From NCBI RefSeq assembly GCF_921293875.1, contig NZ_CAKLDI010000001.1:2109915-2173914 (forward strand): 64,000 nt of DNA. Direction: 5' to 3'. The notes beneath the pieces are model-generated. The model was not told the DNA's origin, made no database searches, and worked only from the letters and a program-made list of their open reading frames with translations. The position numbers were made by a program, and so were the translations under genes. This stretch comes from Vibrio stylophorae. Lineage in GTDB: Bacteria > Pseudomonadota > Gammaproteobacteria > Enterobacterales > Vibrionaceae. Each line of letters opens with the position of its first letter. Position 1 is the stretch's first letter. Below are positions 56,762 through 64,000 of this stretch, one piece after another.

Positions 56762-57178
56762 TTACTGACCCATCTGCAATGTACGCATCAGCATTTGCTT
56801 GCTGGCATCTGCCACTTGTACATTGGTCTGATAGGAACGTGATGCAGAAATCATATTGGCCATCTCTTCAACCACATTGATATTCGGTTTGAAGATATAA
56901 CCTTCCGCATTCGCCATGGGATGGTTTGGATCGTACTCAGCCACCAAAGGCTTCTCACTTTCCACAATACCCAATACACGAACAGGTACACTGTCTTGCT
57001 GGCCAAATGTTGCCTTATCCAGTTCAGCGGCAAATACAGGGTGGCGAGCGCGGTAGGTCTCATTGGCTGAGCTACTGACGCTATTGGCGTTCGCAAGGTT
57101 ACTGGAGGTGGTGTTGAGTCGCACTGACTCTGCACTCATGGCAGATCCAGCAACATTAAAAATATTAAATAGACTCAT
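56762..57178 (-). CDS. flgC: FlgC, proximal rod protein
   Basis: 138 residues from the second of two tandem ATGs (57178, MSLFNIFNVAGSAMSAESVR), because GGAG is 7 nt from it; the first ATG overlaps the flgB stop. N-terminal SNLANANSVSSSANETYRARHPVF and C-terminal NPNIN-like NINVVEEMANMISASRSYQ are FlgC signatures. Confidence 0.96.
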   Translation of the reverse strand: MSLFNIFNVAGSAMSAESVRLNTTSSNLANANSVSSSANETYRARHPVFAAELDKATFGQQDSVPVRVLGIVESEKPLVAEYDPNHPMANAEGYIFKPNINVVEEMANMISASRSYQTNVQVADASKQMLMRTLQMGQ

Positions 57179-57180
57179 CA

Positions 57181-57576
57181 TTATTCTCCTTTAATTGCTT
57201 TACGCATGTTCTGAAACTTGCCGCCTAAGAAATCCAAAGACGCTTGGTATTCCAAGGCGTTTTGCATAAACAAGTTGCGCTCAAGTTGAACATCCACTGT
57301 GTTGCCGTCGCCGGTATCAGGCTGAGTTGGCACGCGGTAGAGGGTTTCGCCCATCACATTGGCGGTGGCAGCAATATGCCGCCCATTGGTACGACTTAGG
57401 CTAACACTTGCCCCTGCCGTTGCCGCTTCCAGTGCTTTTTGAAACACCACATCCTTTGATTTATACCCTGGGGTATTGGCATTAGCGATGTTACTCGCCA
57501 GCATTTCTGCACGTTCACCCCGTACACCAACCGTGTACTGGTGAATACCAAGCGCTTTATCAAATGAGATGGACAT
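57181..57576 (-). CDS. flgB: FlgB, proximal rod protein
   Basis: 131 residues from ATG 57576 (MSISFDKALGIHQYTVGVRG), which has GGAGG 6 nt upstream; the longer frame lacks this. N-terminal LASNIANANTPGYKSKDVVF is conserved and the rest is short as usual. It is the first rod subunit and the first gene of flgBCDE. A sigma-54 promoter lies at 57609. Confidence 0.96.
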   Translation of the reverse strand: MSISFDKALGIHQYTVGVRGERAEMLASNIANANTPGYKSKDVVFQKALEAATAGASVSLSRTNGRHIAATANVMGETLYRVPTQPDTGDGNTVDVQLERNLFMQNALEYQASLDFLGGKFQNMRKAIKGE

Positions 57577-57608
57577 GGGTTGCCTCCACAAACAGTCATG
57601 ATGTTATT

Positions 57609-57624
57609 TGCAAAGGGTGTGCCA
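57609..57624 (-). promoter_or_regulatory. Sigma-54 promoter of flgBCDE
   Basis: Minus strand TGGCACACCCTTTGCA, the closest match to the consensus in the window: TGGCAC at -24, TTGCA at -12, exact register, about 33 nt before the flgB ATG. Confidence 0.88.
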
Positions 57625-57670
57625 AGTTTATTTGAAATGGGAAAATGTGAAGAGAAAGTAGGAAAAACAA

Positions 57671-57698
57671 CATTGGCGCAGCAAAATCTGCGCCAATG
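57671..57698 (-). terminator. cheVR terminator
   Basis: Perfect 11-bp stem CATTGGCGCAG / CTGCGCCAATG with a 6-nt loop, just after the cheR stop, followed on the minus strand by TTGTTTTT. Confidence 0.88.
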
Positions 57699-57715
57699 AA
57701 GAGACAGTTAAAGCC

Positions 57716-58552
57716 TTAACGCGCCTTTAACTGGTAGATAATGCCTGGGTTGCAGCGCACCATCTCAAAACGGTCGCTTAAACCAGAAAGCGATTCAGAT
57801 GCGCCCAGCATCAAATAACCACCTGGATTCAAGCTATTGGCCATTTGATTGAGCACCTGCGCTTTCATCTCAGGTGAGAAATAGATCAGCACGTTGCGGC
57901 AAAAGATAATGTCAAATTTGCCCAGTAGCGCGTAGCTATCTTTGAGGTTTTGCGGACGGAAGTTGACCATGCTTTTCACCTTAGCGGTGACACGCATACG
58001 ACCTTCATCTGCCGCTTCAAAGAACAAACGCTTACGCTCAGGCGACAAACCGCGGCTCAATGCCAAGTTGTCATACTCACCCTTGCGGCAAGCTTCCAAC
58101 ATCGCACTTGAGATGTCCGTTGCGGTAATTTGTACACCTGCAGGCAAAATGCCTGGACGACGGCTTTGCAGTTCAAGCACAGACATCGCCATGGAGTAAG
58201 GTTCTTGACCTGAAGAGCTCGCCGCAGACCAAATTTTAATCGGACGTTTATGCTGAGCCAGCTCAGGCAGTAGCTTGTCCGTTAAAATCTCATATGGGTA
58301 CACATCACGAAACCAAAGGGTTTCGTTGGTGGTCATCGCATCAATGGCAGCAATACGCATTTCACGGTTGATCCCTTGAATCACCCCTTTAATCAACGCG
58401 CCCAAAGAGGGTTGTTGATAGCGAGCAACCAAAGGCGTTAAACGAGAGCGCACCAAATATTGCTTTGCGGCACCGAGCACGATGCCACATTGTTGTTCCA
58501 AGAATTTACTGAATTCTTGATATTCTTGTTCAGTCAGAGAAGTTGCTGTCAT
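57716..58552 (-). CDS. cheR: CheR, chemoreceptor methyltransferase
   Basis: 278 residues. N-terminal helical domain (FLEQQCGIVLGAAKQYLVRSRL) and SAM-binding Rossmann domain with IKIWSAASSSGQEPYSMAM (motif I), ITATDISSAML and FDIIFCRNVLIYFSPEM. It methylates chemoreceptors. It starts directly at the cheV stop, so the two are coupled. Confidence 0.97.
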   Translation of the reverse strand: MTATSLTEQEYQEFSKFLEQQCGIVLGAAKQYLVRSRLTPLVARYQQPSLGALIKGVIQGINREMRIAAIDAMTTNETLWFRDVYPYEILTDKLLPELAQHKRPIKIWSAASSSGQEPYSMAMSVLELQSRRPGILPAGVQITATDISSAMLEACRKGEYDNLALSRGLSPERKRLFFEAADEGRMRVTAKVKSMVNFRPQNLKDSYALLGKFDIIFCRNVLIYFSPEMKAQVLNQMANSLNPGGYLMLGASESLSGLSDRFEMVRCNPGIIYQLKAR

Positions 58553-59488
58553 CTATTTTGCTTGCTCTTGTCGTTTTTCTATTGCTTTTAGCACTGCGCC
58601 GCCTAGCTCATCCGGATTAAATTTCGGAATAAAGGCGTCCGCGCCCACACGCTCTACCATGGCTTGGTTAAACACGCCACTGAGTGAGGTATGCAAAATT
58701 ACATGCAGATCTTTTAGGCGGCTGTCACTGCGAATCTCTGCAGTTAAGGTATAGCCGTCCATTTCTGGCATTTCGATATCCGAAATCACCAGCGCCAACT
58801 GCTCAAGAATATTACCTTGAGTCGCCATCTCTTTCAGTTTATTGATCGCCTGACGGCCATCTTTCACCAGCACAGCTTCGTAACCAATGGTTTGCAGTGC
58901 TCGTTGAACTTGTTTACGCGCTACAGATGAATCATCAGCAACCAAAACAACTTTCGGGATCTCGAGGTTCGGATCCACTTGGTCAAGCAAGCCCGGATCC
59001 ATTTCAGATTTTGCTGGAGAGATCTCCTCCAAAATCTTTTCAACATCGATAATTTCCACCAATTCGTTATCGATTTCAGTGACCGCTGTCAGGTAGTTAC
59101 TACGACCCGCACCTTTTGGTGGCGGCAAAATAGATTCCCAGTTCATGTTGACGATACGTTCAACAGAAGACACCAAGAAACCCTGAATCGAACGGTTAAA
59201 TTCAGAGATGATCATAAAGCTATTTTTCACATCTTGAATTGGACGACCGCCGGTCGCCATGCTGAGATCGATCACCGACAGCGTTTGTCCGCGAATTTGC
59301 GCAATCCCTTTCACCAAAGGATTCAGGTTTGGCATCGATGTCAACGGTGGACATTGCAGTACTTCTTTTACTTTAAATACGTTAATCCCAAAACGTTGGC
59401 GTCCAACCAAACGAAAAGTGAGCAACTCTAATCGGTTTTGGCCAACCAGCTGTGTTCTTTGGTTAACCGTATCAAGAACGCCTGTCAT
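58553..59488 (-). CDS. cheV: CheV, CheW-receiver hybrid adaptor
   Basis: 311 residues. CheW-like domain (about 20-165: ELLTFRLVGRQRFGINVFKVKEVL, IAQIRGQTLSVIDLS) followed by a receiver domain (about 178-305) with VVLVADDSS and phospho-Asp in ALVISDIEMPEMDGY. It is an additional coupling/adaptation protein. It is divergent from flgA across 188 nt. A faint sigma-28-like site is present upstream. Confidence 0.97.
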   Translation of the reverse strand: MTGVLDTVNQRTQLVGQNRLELLTFRLVGRQRFGINVFKVKEVLQCPPLTSMPNLNPLVKGIAQIRGQTLSVIDLSMATGGRPIQDVKNSFMIISEFNRSIQGFLVSSVERIVNMNWESILPPPKGAGRSNYLTAVTEIDNELVEIIDVEKILEEISPAKSEMDPGLLDQVDPNLEIPKVVLVADDSSVARKQVQRALQTIGYEAVLVKDGRQAINKLKEMATQGNILEQLALVISDIEMPEMDGYTLTAEIRSDSRLKDLHVILHTSLSGVFNQAMVERVGADAFIPKFNPDELGGAVLKAIEKRQEQAK

Positions 59489-59512
59489 AACAACCCCGTT
59501 TTATTTTTAATC

Positions 59513-59540
59513 GTTTCGGTATAATTTTTGCTTGTCTTTA
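59513..59540 (-). promoter_or_regulatory. Weak sigma-28-like site upstream of cheV
   Basis: Minus strand TAAA, 16-nt spacer, ACCGAAAC. It shares only the core CCGA with the -10 consensus and the spacer is one nt too long. Low confidence; a vegetative promoter in the same gap is equally possible. Confidence 0.3.
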
Positions 59541-59676
59541 TTTATTGGTTCAATTTGTCAAAATTTTGAAGCGTAAAACCTGAGTAATTCAAGATGATAG
59601 CGGTACTGAGTTAGTCTAAGCACCTATTCAGCATAGAGAATTCTCAAGCTCAGCAATATTTCAGAGGCAAGAAAGC

Positions 59677-60402
59677 GTGATTCAGAGAACAACACATTCC
59701 AGCGGTAACAAAGTAACAAGCCTATTCCGCTTTATCGGCATTATCTCGCTTTGCTTGAGCTTTAATTTGCATGCCGCAACACAATCACAAATCGATGCGG
59801 TTCGAAGCGCTGCATTGGAAACCGTTTATGGCCAAGTTGCAGAGCCTGAACACGGGGAATTAGCATTAGAAGCCAACCGTATTGATTCCCGTTTAAAGCT
59901 CACCCATTGCCCTGAGCCACTCATCACTTCAATTCCTGGCAGCCAAAATATCCAAAGTAACGTCACAGTGCTAGTCCGCTGTGAACCAGACAACTGGCAA
60001 GTTTATGTGCCAGTCCGCGTCAAGGTTTTGGTCCCCATGGTCGTCGCCACTCGGCCATTGGCTCGCGGCGCGATGATCACCGCAGCAGATTTAGATCTAC
60101 AAATGCTCGACAGCCGACACATTCGCGGTCATATTTACACCGATGCCCGTCAAATTATTGGCTCTCGCATCAAACGCAACGTCGGCATGGGCCAGGCAGT
60201 ACAAAGTAACGATATTTGTGTGGTTTGTCGAAACGATACTGTCATTATTACTGCGCAAGGTGGTGGTTTGTCCGTAATAGCCAAGGGCACAGCACTCAGT
60301 GATGGTACCGAAGGTGAAGAGGTTCGCGTTCGTAACAGCAAATCAAGACGCATCATTGATGGCGTCGTCACCGGCGTTGGTGAAGTTCGCGTGCTGTTTT
60401 AA
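59677..60402 (+). CDS. flgA: FlgA, P-ring assembly chaperone
   Basis: 241 residues from GTG 59677 with GAGG upstream. N-terminal signal peptide (hydrophobic about 15-33, cleavage after LHA), SAF-like domain at about 124-185 (VPMVVATRPLARGAMITAADL, split) and C-terminal VRVRNSKSRRIIDGVVTGVGEVRV. It aids FlgI polymerisation in the periplasm. It precedes flgMN, which has its own sigma-28 promoter. Confidence 0.96.
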   Translation: MIQRTTHSSGNKVTSLFRFIGIISLCLSFNLHAATQSQIDAVRSAALETVYGQVAEPEHGELALEANRIDSRLKLTHCPEPLITSIPGSQNIQSNVTVLVRCEPDNWQVYVPVRVKVLVPMVVATRPLARGAMITAADLDLQMLDSRHIRGHIYTDARQIIGSRIKRNVGMGQAVQSNDICVVCRNDTVIITAQGGGLSVIAKGTALSDGTEGEEVRVRNSKSRRIIDGVVTGVGEVRVLF

Positions 60403-60428
60403 AGCCGTTTAAATTTTTGAAAAATTAC

Positions 60429-60455
60429 TAAAGTTTGCTCTCTATTCGCCGATAG
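60429..60455 (+). promoter_or_regulatory. Sigma-28 promoter of flgMN
   Basis: TAAA, exactly 15 nt, GCCGATAG: matches the FliA consensus with one change in the last base, about 43 nt before the flgM ATG. Confidence 0.85.
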
Positions 60456-60497
60456 CAGTGCAAGCAAGAAATTTAAATACAACAAAGGTTGTTTATT

Positions 60498-60806
60498 ATG
60501 ACTGGTATTGACCATCTTCGCGGCAGTGCGCATTTAACCGCCACCCGCACCAGCCAAGGCAAAAGCAGCAATGTTGCCAGCACCAGCGACAGCAGTGCGA
60601 GCCGTGCCAGCAGTAATGTTCAAGGTGATGACGTGCAACTGAGTGAGCAAAGTAAGATCCACCAGCAACTTGCAACTGAGCCTGCATTTGATAGCGATAA
60701 AGTCGCCGCCATCAAAGCCGCAATCGCCAGTGGTGCTTATCAAATTGATGCCGATAAATTGGCAGATAATATGATGAAGTTTGAAAGCGAGCTGCGCAAT
60801 GTCTGA
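60498..60806 (+). CDS. flgM: FlgM, anti-sigma-28 factor
   Basis: 102 residues from ATG 60498 (MTGIDHLRGSAHLTATR); a TTG three codons earlier is not needed. Ser-rich disordered N-terminus and C-terminal helices that bind FliA (DSDKVAAIKAAIASGAYQID, ADKLADNMMKFESEL). It is exported after hook completion, which frees FliA. It overlaps flgN by 8 nt. Confidence 0.95.
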   Translation: MTGIDHLRGSAHLTATRTSQGKSSNVASTSDSSASRASSNVQGDDVQLSEQSKIHQQLATEPAFDSDKVAAIKAAIASGAYQIDADKLADNMMKFESELRNV

Positions 60807-61230
60807 TGACTCGTTATTGGCGATTCTTGAGCGACAGCTCAGCACCGCCAAGGCATTGCAGCTTCATTTGCTCAAAGAGCGCGAAGCCATTGCTAAGCGA
60901 GATGCGAAAAATATTGAGCATCTTGCCAAAGAGAAGCTGCAGTTTTTAATTGCGCTGGAGCAAAATGACAAGCAAGCCGCTGCCCATGAGCAAGTGGCGC
61001 GTCTTCGTGAGGATCCAAATTGCCAGCAGCAAATTGATGCGATCCATGCGGTGATCGCGCAATGTCAGCAAGACAATGAGATCAATGGCGAGCTTTTACA
61101 AAACGCCCAGCTCACCTTTAATCGGCTGCACAATCTATTTCAGCAGTCGCGTGGCCGCCAAACCATGACCTATAACCAAGCAGGGCAAACTCAAAATATC
61201 CGCTCTCTGGGAACCAACCTCAAAGCCTAG
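60799..61230 (+). CDS. flgN: FlgN, HAP chaperone
   Basis: 143 residues from ATG 60799, inside the end of flgM. Helical, with LLAILERQLSTAKALQLHLLKEREAIAKRD (split) at the N-terminus and GELLQNAQLTFNRLHNLFQ near the C-terminus, the usual FlgN layout. It escorts FlgK and FlgL to the export gate. Confidence 0.93.
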   Translation: MSDDSLLAILERQLSTAKALQLHLLKEREAIAKRDAKNIEHLAKEKLQFLIALEQNDKQAAAHEQVARLREDPNCQQQIDAIHAVIAQCQQDNEINGELLQNAQLTFNRLHNLFQQSRGRQTMTYNQAGQTQNIRSLGTNLKA

Positions 61231-61411
61231 CGTTCTGGCGCCAAGTCCGTCATTTAAAATACCTTGTTTCACATATTTGTTTGCTGGATTAGCTAAACAG
61301 ACTGAACGAAGGGTATTGAAAGCACGCTGGGTCTTTGTTTTCGCCTCTCTTTATTTGTCGCTCTTTTCTTTGTCCGTCAGGCCAATTTATTCCTTTTCAA
61401 AACTCATATAC

Positions 61412-61521
61412 CAAAGTACCGACTCCAAAGTGCCTGTCGCAAAGTACCTATCACAAAGTACTATCCGTGACGATGCAAGTTCTCTATTTGATCGTTCTCT
61501 ATTTGAGAGTTCTCTTTGACG
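61412..61521. repeat. Tandem-repeat block between flgN and flgP
   Basis: Four 14-bp units beginning CAAAGT[AG]C (61412, 61426, 61440, 61454) are followed by three 15-bp units GTTCTCTATTTGAXX (61479, 61494 and a shortened one at 61509). One unit shares AAAGTACCTA with the block near 45903. Confidence 0.8.
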
Positions 61522-61544
61522 CAGGTTTTTAGGCGATAAAAAAA

Positions 61545-61564
61545 GAGCCCACCAAAGTGAGCTC
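61545..61564. terminator. flgOP terminator
   Basis: Stem GAGC-C-CAC / GTG-A-GCTC (one mismatch), loop CAAA. The minus strand continues TTTTTTTATC, so it mainly serves flgOP; in the plus direction it may also stop flgMN. Confidence 0.75.
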
Positions 61565-61644
61565 ATTTGTTTTCAGATCATTCGCTAGCCAGTCTTAAGT
61601 CATATGAGGCAATAGAGACTCACCCGCGAATTTTTATCTTTTTA

Positions 61645-62073
61645 TTAGAACAGCGTTTGTTGCTGAGCCGGTACGTGGATCGCTTCGCCGTGCTCTTTCA
61701 TCTGCTCCATAACACGAAGGTCGAGCTGCATTTCGGTGACATAACTGTCGCCCACGCGATAACTTTTCAGCACTTCCGCGCCACGAATAATGCCATCTGC
61801 GGCGGCCATGGTGCTTTCATCTTCCAGCGCAAACTCATCTAGCTCTGAGCGCGCGTTAATGCGCAAACCGTAGACTTGCTCGGTCAACTCGCGATAAGCA
61901 TCCAGCTTAGACGCGCGCATGGCACGAAGTTGCCGCTCTTCGGCCGTTTTGCCTTGCTGATCAGAGATGGTGGCGTAACCCACCGCATGGAGCAATCGCC
62001 CTTGTCCCATCGGCGTCAGCGGCTGACAGCCCACCAAGAGCAACACAAATAGATAGATAAAATGACGCATCAT
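61645..62073 (-). CDS. flgP: FlgP, outer-membrane flagellar lipoprotein
   Basis: 142 residues. Signal peptide with lipobox LVGC (Cys16), then an LPP20-type domain (HAVGYATISDQQG, LRAMRASKLDAYRELTEQVYG). With FlgO and FlgT it stabilises the outer-membrane passage of the sheathed or high-torque polar flagellum. Two adjacent ATGs exist, and either is possible. It lies 7 nt after flgO. Confidence 0.93.
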   Translation of the reverse strand: MMRHFIYLFVLLLVGCQPLTPMGQGRLLHAVGYATISDQQGKTAEERQLRAMRASKLDAYRELTEQVYGLRINARSELDEFALEDESTMAAADGIIRGAEVLKSYRVGDSYVTEMQLDLRVMEQMKEHGEAIHVPAQQQTLF

Positions 62074-62080
62074 ATTGCCC

Positions 62081-62716
62081 TTATGGTTTTAAAATCACGT
62101 TATAGCGCTCAGTCATCACCGCATCATCGCGAATGATGGCGCCATCTTCTAAACGAACGCGATTGAGGTTATCCAAATCACGGCCAATGCGATCCTGTGG
62201 CAAAAAGCCTTGAGCAGATGCCACCACCACGCGCGAGCGAATGCCCACGATGCGCGCATTGATCATCACCCCGCCACTTTGACGCAGCATAGTGCCCGTG
62301 AGTACATAATCCACCTGCTGCGACTGCGCAAGCTCTTCCCAATTTCGGCTCAGCGCAAAATCACCATCCGGGGTCACTTGAATCGAACCTGTCGCTTTAA
62401 AATCGATCACCGTAAAACCGCGCTGCTGCATTTGGTACATAAAAGCTTCGCTAACGGTATTACCCAACCAATCTGTTTCTTCAAGATTTTGCACCTCAAC
62501 AAATGAGGTGATGGCAATTGGCGTGCGCGGTGTCAGATATTGATTGGAGGCAACCAATTGATCCGCCATACCTTGCACAAAATAGTCCAGGGTGTGGCGC
62601 GGCGTATAGTCAAGCAAATAACCAGCGCCTGAATACTCCTCTTTACCGTTATACACCGGCGTGTAGGCGCATCCAGAAAGCGCGAAGCTAGCAAGCAGGA
62701 AAAACCACGGTTTCAT
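62081..62716 (-). CDS. flgO: FlgO, outer-membrane flagellar lipoprotein
   Basis: 211 residues. Signal peptide with lipobox LSGC (Cys16) and a FlgO domain (TPIAITSFVEVQNLEETDWLGN, QMQQRGFTVIDFKATGSI). It works with FlgP and FlgT in flagellar stability and motility. A sigma-54 promoter lies about 150 nt upstream, with a palindrome between promoter and gene. Confidence 0.94.
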   Translation of the reverse strand: MKPWFFLLASFALSGCAYTPVYNGKEEYSGAGYLLDYTPRHTLDYFVQGMADQLVASNQYLTPRTPIAITSFVEVQNLEETDWLGNTVSEAFMYQMQQRGFTVIDFKATGSIQVTPDGDFALSRNWEELAQSQQVDYVLTGTMLRQSGGVMINARIVGIRSRVVVASAQGFLPQDRIGRDLDNLNRVRLEDGAIIRDDAVMTERYNVILKP

Positions 62717-62790
62717 CTTTGAGCTCCAATCCTAATCCATGGCGGAATTGAGCAAAACATCTGTCTCTCCGCCGATCTAAATTCGGTCAG

Positions 62791-62816
62791 TGCAAAATTA
62801 CGGAATAAATTTTGCA
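62791..62816. promoter_or_regulatory. Palindrome downstream of the flgO promoter
   Basis: Inverted repeat TGCAAAATT-N8-AATTTTGCA, located between the sigma-54 element and flgO. FlrC is known to bind downstream of start sites at some Vibrio promoters, so an activator site is possible; an mRNA leader hairpin is the alternative. Confidence 0.4.
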
Positions 62817-62866
62817 TCTATTTTCTAGGTCTATCGGTCACGATGACCTGCCGACAAAAACAACAA

Positions 62867-62882
62867 TGCAAAATGTGTTCCA
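62867..62882 (-). promoter_or_regulatory. Sigma-54 promoter of flgOP
   Basis: Minus strand TGGAACACATTTTGCA: GG/GC register exact, TTGCA -12 intact, one change in the -24 element (TGGA for TGGC). It lies in the 179-nt divergent gap between flgO and flgT. Confidence 0.72.
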
Positions 62883-62895
62883 CTTAGGTGTAAAT

Positions 62896-64000
62896 ATGCT
62901 GAAAAAAATATTTCAGGTTAGTTTAAGCTTGCTCCTTCTGAGCTTAAGCCTTCCCTCACAGGCGATGTGGTATGAAACCACAGGCCAAGCTAATATTTTG
63001 AGCCGCAATGATAGTGGCCGTCAGGCAGCCATTGAGGACGCACTTTATCAAACCATTCAATTTGCCGGTGCTGATCTAACCGCCTTAGCCCCGATTCGCG
63101 AGTATCTTGCCGAAGATAAGGCTATTTACCAATTTAGCGGCAGCGATATTCGAACCATTCAGGTGCTCAAAAGCCAGCGCCGCGATAACAAACAATATGT
63201 GACCATTCGCGTTGACCTCTACCCAACGGCAAAGAGTTGCCATCGAAAGCAGTATCAAAAAACACTGCTACTCGGTGAGTTCCGCTTAGTTCATCAACAA
63301 CAAGCGGCATTGGGCAGCATCTATCAAGTGGGTAATGACTTTACCCGCGTGCTTGCCAATATGATCAACAAAGAGTCGCAAAGCTTTCATGTCAATGACA
63401 TTACCCGCGTCAATATTGGTCCCGACAACCCATCGGTCATGACGATGCTGGCGCAGGATCACAACAGTCAATATTTAGTCAGTGGCTATATTCACGATTT
63501 AACCGCGACGCTCGATGAAAAGATGCTGCGCGACGATCAAACCAACCGTCAATTTGCTCTCACCGTTCAAGTCCTCGATGGTAAAAATGGCGAACTGGTT
63601 TATCAGCAAGATTATCGAGATGTGGCGATCTGGCCTTTTGCTCGCAATAGCCATGTCGATACAAGCAGCGCCCGCTTTTGGGTCTCCTCCTACGGCAATA
63701 TGGTGCAGCGTGTGGGGCGCGATATTTTGCTCGACTTAGAAAATGAGCTGGCCTGTCGTATCACCATTCCTGAGATCATTGCGATTCATGGCCAAAACGT
63801 ACAAATCAATCTCGGTCGTGTTCATGGCGTCAAGCAAGGGGATCGCCTAGAGCTTTGGCATAAAGCCAGCTTTATTGACCCTTATGGCATTACCCGCACG
63901 CGCATTGTGAAATCTGATGTTCGCTTGCAGGTCGATCGCGTCTATGAAACCAGCAGTGAGCTGCGCATTTTGCAACCTGAATTGGCGCAAGGGATTCAAA
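62896..64000 (+). CDS. flgT: FlgT, H-ring protein (C-terminus cut by window end)
   Basis: At least 368 residues from ATG 62896. Signal peptide (about 1-24, ending SLPSQA), then MWYETTGQANI and the domain with SRNDSGRQAAIEDALYQTI and ITRVNIGPDNPSVMTMLAQD. The frame is open to the window edge; the known family is about 380 residues, so only the last few are missing. FlgT builds the H ring around the LP ring and is needed for motor-associated ring assembly. It is divergent from flgOP. Confidence 0.93.
   Translation, partial: MLKKIFQVSLSLLLLSLSLPSQAMWYETTGQANILSRNDSGRQAAIEDALYQTIQFAGADLTALAPIREYLAEDKAIYQFSGSDIRTIQVLKSQRRDNKQYVTIRVDLYPTAKSCHRKQYQKTLLLGEFRLVHQQQAALGSIYQVGNDFTRVLANMINKESQSFHVNDITRVNIGPDNPSVMTMLAQDHNSQYLVSGYIHDLTATLDEKMLRDDQTNRQFALTVQVLDGKNGELVYQQDYRDVAIWPFARNSHVDTSSARFWVSSYGNMVQRVGRDILLDLENELACRITIPEIIAIHGQNVQINLGRVHGVKQGDRLELWHKASFIDPYGITRTRIVKSDVRLQVDRVYETSSELRILQPELAQGIQ

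Larger units (their letters stand above)
61231..61644. other. flgN-flgP intergenic region
   Basis: A 414-nt gap with no credible gene. It contains a short tandem-repeat block (61412-61521) and a terminator at 61545-61564. The first 180 nt show nothing recognisable. Confidence 0.6.

Noticed and set aside
61412-61521. Possible CRISPR-like array
   Set aside because: Head-to-tail 14-15 bp units without unique spacers and no cas genes in the window.
1-64000. tRNA, rRNA, insertion sequences or phage genes
   Set aside because: I saw none; every long stretch is taken by ccm, flagellar, chemotaxis or the few accessory genes listed.

Overview
This window is an almost continuous polar-flagellum and chemotaxis locus of the kind found in Vibrionaceae and close marine Gammaproteobacteria, joined at its left end to the cytochrome c maturation (ccm) operon. 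Features pointing to that group are the FlrA/FlrB/FlrC regulators, FlhF/FlhG, the ParC/ParP pair next to cheA-cheB-cheW, FlgT/FlgO/FlgP, FlgA-FlgM-FlgN divergent from CheV-CheR, and the ccm genes beside cheW. Only two flagellin genes and an enterobacterial-length FliD argue against a typical Vibrio species. The genus cannot be fixed from sequence reading alone.

Layout, left to right: (1) 1-4915, ccmABCDEFG on the minus strand, with ccmG cut by the window edge. (2) 5026-6104, a divergent pair encoding a FliK-like protein and a stand-alone FlhB C-domain-like protein. (3) 6254-7169, an AT-rich patch of small unusual genes: a glycine-rich membrane protein, a 47-residue zinc ribbon and a CWC-type Cys-rich protein. 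(4) 7292-19888 (minus), flhA-flhF-flhG-fliA-cheY-cheZ-cheA-cheB-parC-parP-cheW-DUF2802. (5) 20033-27175 (minus), fliK-L-M-N-O-P-Q-R-flhB. (6) 27417-33215 (minus), fliE-F-G-H-I-J. (7) 33399-37549 (minus), flrA then flrBC. (8) 37713-43113 (minus), two flagellins, flaG, fliD, a FliT/FlaI-like chaperone and fliS. (9) 43597-46474, a plus-strand TPR-glycosyltransferase and a convergent YgjP-like metallopeptidase. (10) 46641-57576 (minus), flgB-C-D-E, flgF-G-H-I-J and flgK-L. (11) 57716-64000, cheVR (minus), flgA and flgMN (plus), flgOP (minus) and a truncated flgT (plus).

The regulatory layer can be read directly. Nine sites match the sigma-54 -24/-12 consensus with exact spacing or one mismatch, upstream of flhA, fliK, fliE, flrB, flaA, flgK, flgF, flgB and flgO. 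Two sites match the sigma-28 consensus, upstream of the second flagellin and of flgM. This fits a cascade FlrA -> flrBC -> hook/basal body and flaA (sigma-54) -> FliA, with FlgM as anti-sigma, -> late genes. Intrinsic terminators close most units.

Points most worth a second look: three tandem FliM-like motifs inside CheA; a sigma-54 promoter for flrBC sitting in the loop of the flrA terminator; an orphan TPR-glycosyltransferase beside the flagellins; the two-gene membrane protein/zinc-ribbon cassette; short tandem repeats between the flagellin genes; and TTGCC palindromes near flaA and flgK that could be activator sites.
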